Below are positions 17,939 through 27,572 of a DNA stretch of 64,000 bases, piece after piece; position 1 is the first letter of the stretch; each line of letters begins with the position of its first letter. Under the pieces are notes generated by a model that had not been told where the DNA came from, did not search any database, and was given only the letters and a program-made list of their open reading frames with translations. The translations under genes and the position numbers were made by a program. Source of the DNA: Salinispirillum marinum (GTDB lineage: Bacteria > Pseudomonadota > Gammaproteobacteria > Pseudomonadales > Natronospirillaceae); the NCBI RefSeq assembly GCF_042651565.1, contig NZ_JBHSDF010000002.1; one strand, 5' to 3'.

Positions 17939-19531
17939 CTAGAAAAGTGGGGAGATACCGGCCACCGTCTCATCCATCGGCACATCGCCGGACGGATTAT
18001 AGACGGAATCTGCCGTCATAACCTGCGGGTTCTGTGCCCCAAAATACTGGTACATCGACGCTGCAACGCTCATGGGTTCGCATTCATAACTGTCACTGGT
18101 GGGCTGGGTGTATTGGTTGTTGGTCTTGGTGCGTCCGGTACGCTCTGTGGTTCCTACCACTTTACCCAAAGCGGCACTGCCCCCAGGACGAATACCCGCG
18201 CCGCCAATGGTGTACAGGTTTTGGTTGTTCGCGTGATCCCAGCCCATGGAGTTGTTCAGATTGACCAAACGACCAAAGTCGCCCCAGACGTTAATGATAA
18301 TATTATCGGTGCGGCGGGTATTGCCCGATACAATGGTGCTGTTGTTCATGAGACGTATGTGTTTGGCTGCTACCCGCAACGCATGCATCATATCGCGCAT
18401 CCGATTACGATAGCGGTCAATCGCGTTGTTGTGGTCATCCCAGCCACCCAAGCCGGGCGTACCGACAGAAACATATAGGGTGGACGGGTTATGAATCGCC
18501 AAGGTGACGGCGGCTCGCACTTGGCTGGCAAAGTTGGTATTGGGGTACACCAAGCGCCCGGTATCTGCATTGCGATCGGGATCACCAACATCAGCGACAA
18601 GCGGCAACTCGGCATCCCGCGCATCACTGAGATCACCGACCAAATTGGCCATGGTAGCGCGTGCTTCAAAGCCCGACACGGCTTTTTGGAAGCGTTGTGC
18701 ATACGCCGTTTGTCCGGACAAATTCGCCACCAATTGATCAATGCGATCATTCACCATCGTATCAATAGCGGAATCATTAAAGCTTTTACTACGTGAATAA
18801 GGATTATCGAAATTCGTGTTGAGTGACAAGTCGCGCAGGGCAAAGGGTGTTTGCAGGCTAGGGTCTTGGGCGAATGCTGTGGTTTGGCCTTCAAAGGAGA
18901 CAAAAGGCAACGGCAAGCTGAGCAAGCCCTGTTCAAATTCTGATGTATCGCCTATCCGCCGCCCATCCGCCAAGGTGCAATTACTGGACGCCAAAGTATT
19001 GCGATTCGTGTACAGCATTAACGCCAACCGTGTACCCAAACCCGGTGCATTCTCGACATCTAACGCACCTTTTTGGTTAATAAAGATGGCTTCGCGATGT
19101 GAGCGCGTACCGTTTTTGCGACGGTGCAGGGTACGGTAAACGCTCATATCACCGGAGGCGATCATATCTTCCATGAAAGTACCGCCAGCTCTGGCCCAAA
19201 AACCGTAGGGTGTGATCTGTGGATTATTCCCGTTATTGACATCGGTATCGCTGTCACGGTTTTCCAGCATTCCGCTACCAAAGGCTGCGGTGTAGCTGTT
19301 TTCAGAATTCGTATTGATGTCGGCAATATTGGTGATGTTCCCGGCCAGCTCCGACGCCCCACCATATAAGAAAATATTGATGATCTGCGGCATCACCGCC
19401 GGTGCAGTAAAATTGATCGCTTCATAATTCAACCCGGCGGCGGCTGCACGTTGACTGAGCATGGATAAGCTCAACGCACTGGGTAAAACCGGTGCCAGTG
19501 CGAGATTACGTAAAAAACTACGACGGTTCAT
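17939..19531 (-). CDS. DUF1501-family exported protein, second copy
   Basis: 530 residues with a Tat signal (NRRSFLRNLALAPVLPS, then a hydrophobic stretch ending RAAAAG). The DUF1501 features are VSVGTPGLGGWDDHNN near residue 355, NVWGDFGRLVNLNNS and GWDHANNQNLYTIGGAG. It is only distantly similar to the copy at 14245-15711. I start it at the ATG at 19531, which overlaps the stop of the upstream lipoprotein gene by one base and has AGGAGG 6-7 bases before it. Metal-dependent hydrolase chemistry is possible but not shown. Confidence 0.72.
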   Translation of the reverse strand: MNRRSFLRNLALAPVLPSALSLSMLSQRAAAAGLNYEAINFTAPAVMPQIINIFLYGGASELAGNITNIADINTNSENSYTAAFGSGMLENRDSDTDVNNGNNPQITPYGFWARAGGTFMEDMIASGDMSVYRTLHRRKNGTRSHREAIFINQKGALDVENAPGLGTRLALMLYTNRNTLASSNCTLADGRRIGDTSEFEQGLLSLPLPFVSFEGQTTAFAQDPSLQTPFALRDLSLNTNFDNPYSRSKSFNDSAIDTMVNDRIDQLVANLSGQTAYAQRFQKAVSGFEARATMANLVGDLSDARDAELPLVADVGDPDRNADTGRLVYPNTNFASQVRAAVTLAIHNPSTLYVSVGTPGLGGWDDHNNAIDRYRNRMRDMMHALRVAAKHIRLMNNSTIVSGNTRRTDNIIINVWGDFGRLVNLNNSMGWDHANNQNLYTIGGAGIRPGGSAALGKVVGTTERTGRTKTNNQYTQPTSDSYECEPMSVAASMYQYFGAQNPQVMTADSVYNPSGDVPMDETVAGISPLF

Positions 19532-21294
19532 CAAACACCTCCTGCACTGACGCTGCGGTGATAGTAGAATTCCGGCAATCGGGAAACATAGTCAAAGACA
19601 ACTTGGGTCGCGTCGTTGATGACCCAATTGTTATTCGGGCGCAACGTCAGAACCCCAAGATCATTTGTATAAAACAAATTTAAACCATCGCCATCATCTT
19701 CATTTCGCATGAGATCGATCAAGGCAGATTGTTCATCGTCAGTGGCTCTGCGACGCAGACTAGACATAAACAAGTAGTCGACAAACTCCGCCGCCGTCAT
19801 TTGCACGACCTCTGGACGCCGAACAGTACTCAATTCTCCAGGTGTATTTTCTCGGGCGGCGGTATCGTACAACAAGCCTCTAAAACCTTTGGTATTGTTG
19901 CTGTAATCACCGCCACGCCAGCCATTCTGATTGTTCACCAACACCTGCTCCCGCATGGCTTTGGTTTGCGAAGAAAAGCTCATGGCATCCATCGGCACAT
20001 TTGGCGTACGGCCAATTTTGTATTCCATGGTGGCATTGCCCATATTGCGCATATACAAGGGGGACCAAGAATATTCCGTTAACTCCCGAAGCACTCGTCC
20101 TCCCAGGTTTCCTTGATTTCGGTCAACGGACCAACGCAAACGATGCAAGGTGCCGAAAAAGTTTTCCTCAAACCACATGGGACGTTCGCTGTTCAACAAG
20201 TATTCCCGCGAGAACAGGATGGCTGTAAAAATGTCTTCGAACGTTTGCGGATTGGCCGCCACCACATCACGCACAAAGTTCTGCCGTGTTGCAGCATCCA
20301 TTTCAGCAAAGAAATAATTGCTAATGACTTCGGTCACGCGAGGAATGAACAAGGGGTGTGAAACGATGACGTTGTAGAGGTCGGCACAGTCTCGCACATA
20401 ATAGTTATCAAGAATGCGTTGATACTCTGTATTGGGCTCGCCGGAGCGCATCATTTGGTACTGCTCAGATTCCGATGTGAGCTTCCAGTCCCGACAGGCA
20501 ATGCCCCCTTTCCGCGAATCTTCTTCCGTATCAAACAATCCAAGATATAACTCATAGGCTTCCAGTGCGTGGTTTTCCGCCGAGCGTGAAACTCGCCAGC
20601 GCGACTGGGTGCCTAAAAAAGCCCGTACCGTATTCTGCACGGTTACGCCGTTGCGGATGTTGTTACGCAAAAAGTTATACACAAAAGTCGCATCTTTAGC
20701 GTCGGTACTCTCCATCTCCAGCGCCGGTGAAAACATAATGGTGTTGGCGAGGAAATAGGTCATCCATTCAATGTAGAGATCACGCGAGATGGGAAACTCA
20801 ACAATTTGCGCGAGGGGGATTTGCCGGGGTAAGGTCGTGGTGTTGGCATTCCGGTTTGTTGTAAACTGGAACAAATCGTCATCCCCATAAATTGGCGTGT
20901 CATCCGAAAAGAGGCCAATTTCCTGCTTTAATGACAAACGCGCATCTGGGCTTAGATTTCGATTCAATGCCTGACGCGTATCCGCTAGGAAATTGGGCTG
21001 CCGACGCACCAGATTCGTCATACTGCCTTCGGCTTGAATATCAAAGAACTCGTCGACGGGAATACCGCGATAAAAGGTGGCATACAACTTATTGGCTACG
21101 GCATATTGCTGCTCGGGCGTTAACGCATTGAACTCGGATGCACTAAGTGCGGTCGCGTTGCCCGTGGTGACAAACGAGCGCACCGCCTCTTGATCCGGCG
21201 TACCTGGATTACAACCGGCCAGCAGGAACGCACCCGGCACCCAGACGGCAATAAAAAGACGACGCACGGTCTGAACGATGATTTTATTGAACAT
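19531..21294 (-). CDS. Exported lipoprotein paired with DUF1501 protein (DUF1800-like)
   Basis: 587 residues. The signal peptide has a lipobox (FLLAGC near residue 28). Most of the protein looks alpha-helical. A stretch NHALEAYELYLGLFDT resembles the NFAREYFQLYFGI core of the first DUF1800-like lipoprotein, and the gene order (lipoprotein then Tat-exported DUF1501, coupled stop/start) is the same. I therefore treat it as a divergent functional equivalent, not a proven DUF1800 member. Upstream, 21295-21470 shows no gene or clear promoter. Confidence 0.6.
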   Translation of the reverse strand: MFNKIIVQTVRRLFIAVWVPGAFLLAGCNPGTPDQEAVRSFVTTGNATALSASEFNALTPEQQYAVANKLYATFYRGIPVDEFFDIQAEGSMTNLVRRQPNFLADTRQALNRNLSPDARLSLKQEIGLFSDDTPIYGDDDLFQFTTNRNANTTTLPRQIPLAQIVEFPISRDLYIEWMTYFLANTIMFSPALEMESTDAKDATFVYNFLRNNIRNGVTVQNTVRAFLGTQSRWRVSRSAENHALEAYELYLGLFDTEEDSRKGGIACRDWKLTSESEQYQMMRSGEPNTEYQRILDNYYVRDCADLYNVIVSHPLFIPRVTEVISNYFFAEMDAATRQNFVRDVVAANPQTFEDIFTAILFSREYLLNSERPMWFEENFFGTLHRLRWSVDRNQGNLGGRVLRELTEYSWSPLYMRNMGNATMEYKIGRTPNVPMDAMSFSSQTKAMREQVLVNNQNGWRGGDYSNNTKGFRGLLYDTAARENTPGELSTVRRPEVVQMTAAEFVDYLFMSSLRRRATDDEQSALIDLMRNEDDGDGLNLFYTNDLGVLTLRPNNNWVINDATQVVFDYVSRLPEFYYHRSVSAGGV

Positions 21295-21470
21295 GAGCTA
21301 TGGCCTCAGAGTTGAGACTGCGGCAAACTGCGCCAAGAATAGATGATTGAGAATTGTAGGCAGCGCACCATGAGAGCGATAGCACGCGAACGTCAAACTG
21401 TGACTCAGTTCGCGCTATGGCCCCTTTTCTTTATTGGCCTTCAGCAAACCCTAAATAAGCATAAAGCGCT

Positions 21471-22400
21471 ATGACGTCTGCATTAACGGTGACACATGAC
21501 AAAGAGCGACAGCTCTGGCGCACTACCTTCACCGCCATGGCCAGCCCGTGCGAGATACTTGTAGACGCTGGCGCGCAGCAGACTGACACCCTTCAGTCAG
21601 CACTCGAAGCTGCCGCCGAGGAAGCCTGGCGCATCGAACGGAAGTTCAGTCGTTTTCGTCCCGACAGCGTCCTGTCCCAGATCAATCAAAACGCCGGAAA
21701 ATCCGTGACGGTCGATCCGGAAACCGCGCAATTATTGAACTTTGCCGACCAATGTTATGCCTTGAGCCAGGGCTTGTTTGATATCACGTCAGGCACACTG
21801 CGTGCACTTTGGCGTTTTGGCAGCGACGCAACGGCTCAGGGTGCATTCAAACCACCCGCAGATGCCGCCGTGCAGTCGGTTTTGCAGCATGTCGGCTGGG
21901 ACAAGGTTCAATGGGATGCGCCTATGTTAACGTTGCTGACGGGTATGCAGATCGATTTCGGGGGAATAGGAAAAGAATACGCGGTCGACCGCTTGTGTGC
22001 GCTGTTAGATCAGGCGTTGGACGTTCCACTGGTGGTCAACATGGGCGGTGACTTACGCTGCAACCGGCCTCGAACCAACGGTGAGCCATGGGTATTGGGT
22101 ATTGAACATCCGCTGTCTGTGCACCAAGCTATAGGTGCACTGACACTGCAAGCCGGTGCATTGGCCACCAGCGGCGACACCCGGCGGGCGTGGGAACATC
22201 AAGGGCAACGTTACGGGCATATTCTAAACCCAAAAACGGGGTGGCCTGTGGTAGGCGCACCCCGCTCGGTTACTGTGGCCGCTGACACCTGCACGGAGGC
22301 GGGTATCTTTTCGACCTTGGCCATGTTGCATGGCCCGCATGCGGAAGCTTTCCTCAACGCGCAAGGCGTTCCGCATTGGGTGTTTCGAGAAGAATCTTAA
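21471..22400 (+). CDS. apbE: FAD:protein FMN transferase ApbE
   Basis: Attaches FMN from FAD to a Thr or Ser of exported proteins. Features are TAMASPCEILVDA at the N-terminus, RKFSRFRPDSVLSQIN, the metal/FAD segment MQIDFGGIGKEYAVDRL near residue 165, and VNMGGDLRCNRP, then GHILNPKTGWPV. About 309 residues. No clear signal peptide is seen, so it may act in the cytoplasm or have a missed start. It overlaps the fadE end by four bases tail-to-tail. The nearest visible substrate candidate is the DUF3570 protein. Confidence 0.92.
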   Translation: MTSALTVTHDKERQLWRTTFTAMASPCEILVDAGAQQTDTLQSALEAAAEEAWRIERKFSRFRPDSVLSQINQNAGKSVTVDPETAQLLNFADQCYALSQGLFDITSGTLRALWRFGSDATAQGAFKPPADAAVQSVLQHVGWDKVQWDAPMLTLLTGMQIDFGGIGKEYAVDRLCALLDQALDVPLVVNMGGDLRCNRPRTNGEPWVLGIEHPLSVHQAIGALTLQAGALATSGDTRRAWEHQGQRYGHILNPKTGWPVVGAPRSVTVAADTCTEAGIFSTLAMLHGPHAEAFLNAQGVPHWVFREES

Positions 22401-24844
22401 GCGTTATGCTGCACGATTTTGTCTTTGTGGCGCGCGGGCTCGTCAAAGGCAAAATCATCCACCGTTAACATATCCAGCACTTCGGCTTCAAACGCTGTCA
22501 TAAAGGTGGCGTCGTCGGTTGAGATCAATCCAGCTTCTGCCGCCGCCGCAATACGCTCTTCAGGATGCAACGCCGTCATCGGCAATTCACCTTTGGCGTA
22601 GGCTTTACTCACGGTACGATAAATGCCTTCCGCTTTGTCGTAGTCGTGCAGCAAGGCGTTGTAGCGCGCCAATGGATTTTCCACCGCGCCGTCTTCTTGC
22701 GTGTCCCAGGTATCTTCAATCAGATAGCTGCGCAATGGGCTGTCGCTGGACACATCCTGCGCAATGGCAGCGACCAAACGGTCGGATGGCATTGGCCAAC
22801 GGCGACCCAACGGCATCACCAAGGCACGCAATTTCATGGCCACCAAACGCTGCGGCAGGTTGTCCAGCACACCCGACACCGCATTCTCTATACGATGCAG
22901 CAGAAACTCGGCGCTGTAGCGCATTAACGCTTCTTCACCCGGTACTTTTTTCCCTTCATGCCAATGTTTCAATACCATCGACAGCAAGTACAGGTTCGAC
23001 AAAATATCGCCCAAGCGACCGGACAACATTTCACGTTGTTTCAAGGTCGCGCCTAAGGTGGTCATGGCCGCATCGGACAGCAAGCCCAATACCGCACTGA
23101 AACGATTCACGGCTTTCGCATAGGGTGCAGCCGCCGCATCGAACGGGTTGTTGCCAGTAGGAACACCCAAGGCCGCGCTAAAGGCGCGCGCCGCGTTACC
23201 CATGATCAGCCCGGCATGGCCAAAGAAGGCTTTATCGAAGGCTTTGATATCGTCGTTGTTCTTCGCTTCCAGTTCCGCCAACACCCACGGATGGCAACGA
23301 ATCGCGCCCTGCCCGAAGATCATCAAGCAGCGCGTCATGATGTTCGCGCCTTCCACCGTGATGGCCACTGGCGTCGCCGAAAAGCCCACACCCAAATAGT
23401 TGCGCGGCCCCAAGGTCACCGCACGGCCGCCATGAACGTCCATGGCATCCATCATGATTTGGCGCTGAAACTCGGTCAGTTGGCTTTTAAGAATGGCCGA
23501 CGGCACCGCCGGCTTCTCACCGTTATCAATCATGTTCGCGGTATGCGATACCGTTGCACGGGCGATGTAGGCCATGGCTGACATACGCGCCAACGGCTCT
23601 TGTACACCTTCCATGTTCGCCACCGAGGTATTGAACTGTCGGCGTACGCGCGTGAAACCGCCCGACCAACCCACGGCATAGCGCGCCGAACCACTGGCAC
23701 CGGACGGCAAGGTAATGCAGCGTCCAACGGACAAGCATTCCACCAGCATACGCCAGCCTTGTCCGGCCATATCCACACCGCCGATGATCCAATCCAGCGG
23801 GATAAAAACATCCTTACCCTTGATCGGACCGTTCATGAACGGACTGCCAATAGGATGATGCCGCCGCCCGATTTCCATGCCGTCTGTACCACGCGGAATC
23901 AACGCACAAGTGATACCAATGTCTTTCTTATCGCCCAGCAGGCCATCGGGATCGAACATGCGGAACGCCAAACCCACCACCGTGGCAATGGGCGCTAAGG
24001 TTATCCAGCGTTTTTCAAAATTCAGCCGAATACCCAGTGTTTCCTTACCGTCAAAAGTGCCTTTGCACACGATGCCGGTATCAGGAATAGAGGTGGCATC
24101 CGAGCCGGCGCGCGGGCCGGTTAAGCCAAAACAAGGAATTTCACGACCATCCGCCAAGCGCGGTAGATAATAGTTCTTTTGCTCATCGGTGCCGTACTTC
24201 ACCAGCAATTCGCCGGGGCCTAAGGAATTCGGCACCCCAACGGTCGACATCAAGGTTTCATTCGCGGCCAGTTTCTGTAACACCGCTGACTGGGCTTTCG
24301 CCGAGAAATGCAAACCGCCGTATTCTTTCGGAATGATCATGCCGAAGAACTTCTCTTGCTTCAGGAAGTCCCACAATTCTTTGGGCATGTCGGCACGCTC
24401 AACGGCAATTTCCCATGCATTGCACATGCTCACGGCTTTGCTGCATTGGTTATCTAAAAAGGCTTGTTCTTCCTCGGTCAGGCCGCTGTAACGCTGGTTC
24501 AACAATTGTTGCCAGTCTGGTCGGCCCGAAAACAATTGCCCGTCCCAACCCACCGTACCGGCATCTAATGCTACCTGCTCCGTGGGTGATACTTTCGGGG
24601 CTACTTTCTTGAAAATGGCAAAAATCTGCGGGGTTAACCACTGTCGCCGGAACATCGGCAAGCCTGCCGCTGCAGTAATACCACCGCCCATGATGAATAA
24701 CAGCGCCAATAACGGGCTGCGCAAATAAAACCCCAATACCGCCAAACCGGCAAACGCAATGATACCGGCCACAGCACCCAGCTCACGGCGCATCACCGCG
24801 AACAACACCACAATGGCAACAAGTAGAACGAGCAGATGATTCAT
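22397..24844 (-). CDS. fadE: Acyl-CoA dehydrogenase FadE
   Basis: First step of fatty-acid beta-oxidation. 815 residues, as in E. coli FadE (814). Two N-terminal membrane segments (HLLVLLVAIVVLFAVM, AGIIAFAGLAVLGFYL) precede the dehydrogenase domain, with FGLTGPRAGSDATSIPD and VHGGRAVTLGPRNYLG visible. A C-terminal extension of the FadE type follows. The ATG at 24844 was chosen because GAGG lies 5 bases before it and the membrane segment begins there. No clear FadR operator is seen. Confidence 0.93.
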   Translation of the reverse strand: MNHLLVLLVAIVVLFAVMRRELGAVAGIIAFAGLAVLGFYLRSPLLALLFIMGGGITAAAGLPMFRRQWLTPQIFAIFKKVAPKVSPTEQVALDAGTVGWDGQLFSGRPDWQQLLNQRYSGLTEEEQAFLDNQCSKAVSMCNAWEIAVERADMPKELWDFLKQEKFFGMIIPKEYGGLHFSAKAQSAVLQKLAANETLMSTVGVPNSLGPGELLVKYGTDEQKNYYLPRLADGREIPCFGLTGPRAGSDATSIPDTGIVCKGTFDGKETLGIRLNFEKRWITLAPIATVVGLAFRMFDPDGLLGDKKDIGITCALIPRGTDGMEIGRRHHPIGSPFMNGPIKGKDVFIPLDWIIGGVDMAGQGWRMLVECLSVGRCITLPSGASGSARYAVGWSGGFTRVRRQFNTSVANMEGVQEPLARMSAMAYIARATVSHTANMIDNGEKPAVPSAILKSQLTEFQRQIMMDAMDVHGGRAVTLGPRNYLGVGFSATPVAITVEGANIMTRCLMIFGQGAIRCHPWVLAELEAKNNDDIKAFDKAFFGHAGLIMGNAARAFSAALGVPTGNNPFDAAAAPYAKAVNRFSAVLGLLSDAAMTTLGATLKQREMLSGRLGDILSNLYLLSMVLKHWHEGKKVPGEEALMRYSAEFLLHRIENAVSGVLDNLPQRLVAMKLRALVMPLGRRWPMPSDRLVAAIAQDVSSDSPLRSYLIEDTWDTQEDGAVENPLARYNALLHDYDKAEGIYRTVSKAYAKGELPMTALHPEERIAAAAEAGLISTDDATFMTAFEAEVLDMLTVDDFAFDEPARHKDKIVQHNA

Positions 24845-25005
24845 GGCAACCTCAACAGTGAACGTTGTCGAATTTAAACGCACGTTTGAATTTAGCGGGT
24901 TGCGGAGGGAGTTACCAGCTTATGCGTTAAAAAAATAGCACCTGTTCGGTTTTGGCAACAATAGATGAACACGACAGGTCGCTTTTTGCTGCGCGTAAAC
25001 AAGCA

Positions 25006-25422
25006 CTACTTGATGCGTCGGGCATGCTCCAGTTCACGCAAAATGTCCCGCCATGACAGTATACCGGCGACCTTACCCCGTTCATCCACCACCGGTAAAC
25101 AGGACACCCGATGCTGATTGATCATTTCAACGGCATCAAAGATGGGCGCATTCTCCCGAATGACCACCAATTTTCGCGTCATCACCTGATGCACTTTTTT
25201 ACTCAGGGTAGCGAGGTCTTTCCATGTTTCCGCCGCCGTGCCTAAGTTCGGGCTAATGGCTTTAAACAGGTCGCGGTCAGAAATCACCCCCACCAAGTTA
25301 CCACTCTGAATCACCAGCAAGTGATGAAACTGCGTGTTGTCGAAAATATGCTTCACGTCTTCCAGGGTGTCGTCCATCCCTATGGAGACCACTTTACGCG
25401 TCATAATGTCGGCTACGGCCAT
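25006..25422 (-). CDS. Two-CBS-domain protein
   Basis: 138 residues made of two CBS units (ADIMTRKVVSIGMDDTLED..., then VHQVMTRKLVVIRENAPIFDA...). The motifs GVISDRDLFKAI and GILSWRDILREL close each repeat. CBS pairs bind adenine nucleotides and sense energy state. The ATG at 25422 has AGGAG 8 bases upstream. It stands alone between fadE and the nucleotidase gene, so its partner is unknown. Confidence 0.85.
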   Translation of the reverse strand: MAVADIMTRKVVSIGMDDTLEDVKHIFDNTQFHHLLVIQSGNLVGVISDRDLFKAISPNLGTAAETWKDLATLSKKVHQVMTRKLVVIRENAPIFDAVEMINQHRVSCLPVVDERGKVAGILSWRDILRELEHARRIK

Positions 25423-25595
25423 GTGAACTCTCCTCAAACGGCTCAACTGACCATGAAGTCAATTTTTGTTGCGTCAATGTCGTCACTCTGACACATTGGC
25501 GTTCTATATTGCCCAGAACAAGAACCAATGAGAAGAGTAGGTTTAGGCCAAGGTCAAACCTGCAACCATTAACTTTCTATGAAAGGAACACTTCC

Positions 25596-27419
25596 ATGCA
25601 AAAACAGTGGCTTTTAACCGGCGCTGCTGCCGCCATCTTAACCTTGAGCGGTTGCGCCATGTTGGCACCCTCCGATGGCTCTGGCGCACTCGACCTTACC
25701 ATCATTCACATGAACGACCACCACTCTCGCTTATTCCCAAACAGCGGCACCGACTTAATGTTAGACGGTGAGCGCACGCGGGTTGAAATTGGTGGTTTTC
25801 CGCGCGCCGTCAGTTTGATCAAAACACTCGAAGCGCAGGCGGAACACAGCGTTAAAGTGCACGCGGGCGACGCCATTACCGGCGACCTGTATTACACCCT
25901 GTTCAAAGGCGAAGCCGATGCCGCCATGATGAACGAAGCCTGCTTTGACGTTTTCACGCTGGGTAACCACGAATTTGACGACGGCGATGCGGGTCTGGCG
26001 AACTTCTTAGGCTATTTGAACGAAGGCGACTGCAACACCAGCGTAATCTCGGCCAACGTGGTGCCTGAAGTCGGTGTTTCGCCGCTCACACCCAACAGCC
26101 AGTGGGACTCCTTCGACCCTTACGTCATTAAGTCCTTCGGCAGCGCCAAAGTCGGCTTTATTGGCATTGATATCGCCAACAAAACCAAGAACTCATCCAA
26201 GCCGGATGCCACCACCGTGTTCCTGGACGAAGTCGAAACGGCGCAGCGCTATATCGATGAACTGACCGCCATGGGCATTGATAAAATCGTCCTGGTAACG
26301 CACTACCAGTACGAAAACGACATTGCCATGGCACGCCAACTGCGTGGTGTCGATGCCATCATCGGTGGTGATTCGCACACCTTATTGGGTGATGACTTCG
26401 CGCAGTATGGCTTGAGCCCAGCGGGCCCATACCCTACCGTGGTAAGTGACGCTACCGGCAACACCGTGTGTATCGCTCAGGCTTGGGAATACTCCCTGAT
26501 TGTGGGTGAGCTGCAAGTGAGCTGGGATGACAACGGCAATGTGGCGAGCTGTGGCGGTAATCCACATCTGCCACTGGGCGATACCTTCCTCCGTCGTAAC
26601 AGCGAAGGTCAGCGTGTGCCTGTTGGTGAAGATACTTTGAACCAGATTTTGGCTGAAATATCAGCTAGCCCCGTGTTAATGCAAGTTACACCCGACGCAC
26701 AAGCTGCAGATATCTTGAGCACCTATACCGCGCAAGTTGATGTACTGAAGCAGGATGTGATCGGCCGCAGTACAGACAACCTCTGCTTGGTCCGTATTCC
26801 TGGCGAATCACGCAGCAACATCTGTGCGCCGAGTGAAACCGCGCAATACGGTTCAGATATTTCTAACTTAGTCGCTTTGGCGTTCAAAGAAATGAGTCTG
26901 GAATCCGACATTGCTATTCAAAACGGCGGTGGCGTGCGCATTGACGTCCCAGCAGGCGACCTCACTGTCGGCTTGGCGTATCAACTGCTGCCGTTTGCCA
27001 ACACCTTGGTCAACTTGGAAATGACCGGCGCTGAAATTAAAGCGGTCTTGGAAGATGCACTGGATTTCGCTCTGCAACCCGGCGGTTCAACCGGCGCATA
27101 CCCCTACGCTTCTGGCCTGCGCTTCCATGTAGACGCCACCCAGCCGAAAGGGCAGCGTGTCAGCCAGTTGCAAGTGAAGCTGAAAGACGCCACTCAGTGG
27201 TCTGCCATCAATATGAATCGCACCTATACCGTCGTAACCAATGATTTCATTGCACGGGGACAAGACGGTTACCTGACGTTCGGTGAGATCTATCGCGATG
27301 GGCGTGTCACCAACACCTACCTCGACTATGCACAATCATTCGTTGATTATGTGCGCAGCGTTGGCACCGTGACCCGCTTGCCGTATAGCGAATACAGCAC
27401 GCAGTCGTTCCGCCAGTAA
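25596..27419 (+). CDS. 5'-nucleotidase (UshA/NadN-like) lipoprotein
   Basis: 607 residues. Lipobox LTLSGCAM at the N-terminus. The metallophosphatase domain shows LTIIHMNDHHSRLF, HAGDAITGDLYYTLF, FTLGNHEFDDG and IIGGDSHTLLG (dinuclear metal site). The C-terminal nucleotidase domain has IAIQNGGGVRIDVPAGDL and a substrate loop. It probably hydrolyses external nucleotides or NAD for salvage. The ATG at 25596 follows AAGGA by about 9 bases. A clear terminator follows. Confidence 0.88.
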   Translation: MQKQWLLTGAAAAILTLSGCAMLAPSDGSGALDLTIIHMNDHHSRLFPNSGTDLMLDGERTRVEIGGFPRAVSLIKTLEAQAEHSVKVHAGDAITGDLYYTLFKGEADAAMMNEACFDVFTLGNHEFDDGDAGLANFLGYLNEGDCNTSVISANVVPEVGVSPLTPNSQWDSFDPYVIKSFGSAKVGFIGIDIANKTKNSSKPDATTVFLDEVETAQRYIDELTAMGIDKIVLVTHYQYENDIAMARQLRGVDAIIGGDSHTLLGDDFAQYGLSPAGPYPTVVSDATGNTVCIAQAWEYSLIVGELQVSWDDNGNVASCGGNPHLPLGDTFLRRNSEGQRVPVGEDTLNQILAEISASPVLMQVTPDAQAADILSTYTAQVDVLKQDVIGRSTDNLCLVRIPGESRSNICAPSETAQYGSDISNLVALAFKEMSLESDIAIQNGGGVRIDVPAGDLTVGLAYQLLPFANTLVNLEMTGAEIKAVLEDALDFALQPGGSTGAYPYASGLRFHVDATQPKGQRVSQLQVKLKDATQWSAINMNRTYTVVTNDFIARGQDGYLTFGEIYRDGRVTNTYLDYAQSFVDYVRSVGTVTRLPYSEYSTQSFRQ

Positions 27420-27438
27420 GGTAAATTTAGGATGTTCT

Positions 27439-27460
27439 AAGGGGCCTCGGCCCCTTTTTT
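27439..27460 (+). terminator. Rho-independent terminator after the nucleotidase gene
   Basis: The perfect stem AAGGGGCC/GGCCCCTT with a two-base loop is followed by a run of T. Confidence 0.92.
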
Positions 27461-27530
27461 ATTGAACAAAAAAAGCACAAAGTCCAACTTCGATCTATAC
27501 TTTGACCGTTTCGTCAATTCGGTAAGGACT

Positions 27531-27572
27531 ATGTTTCGACTAACCATCTGCACAAGGCTGTTGCTGCAATGA
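27531..27572 (+). CDS. Possible 13-residue leader ORF coupled to the kinase gene
   Basis: Starts with AAGGA 2-3 bases upstream of its ATG and encodes MFRLTICTRLLLQ. Its stop TGA overlaps the ATG of the histidine kinase (ATGA), which itself has no good ribosome site. This suggests coupled translation of the kinase. The short frame could be chance. Confidence 0.35.
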   Translation: MFRLTICTRLLLQ

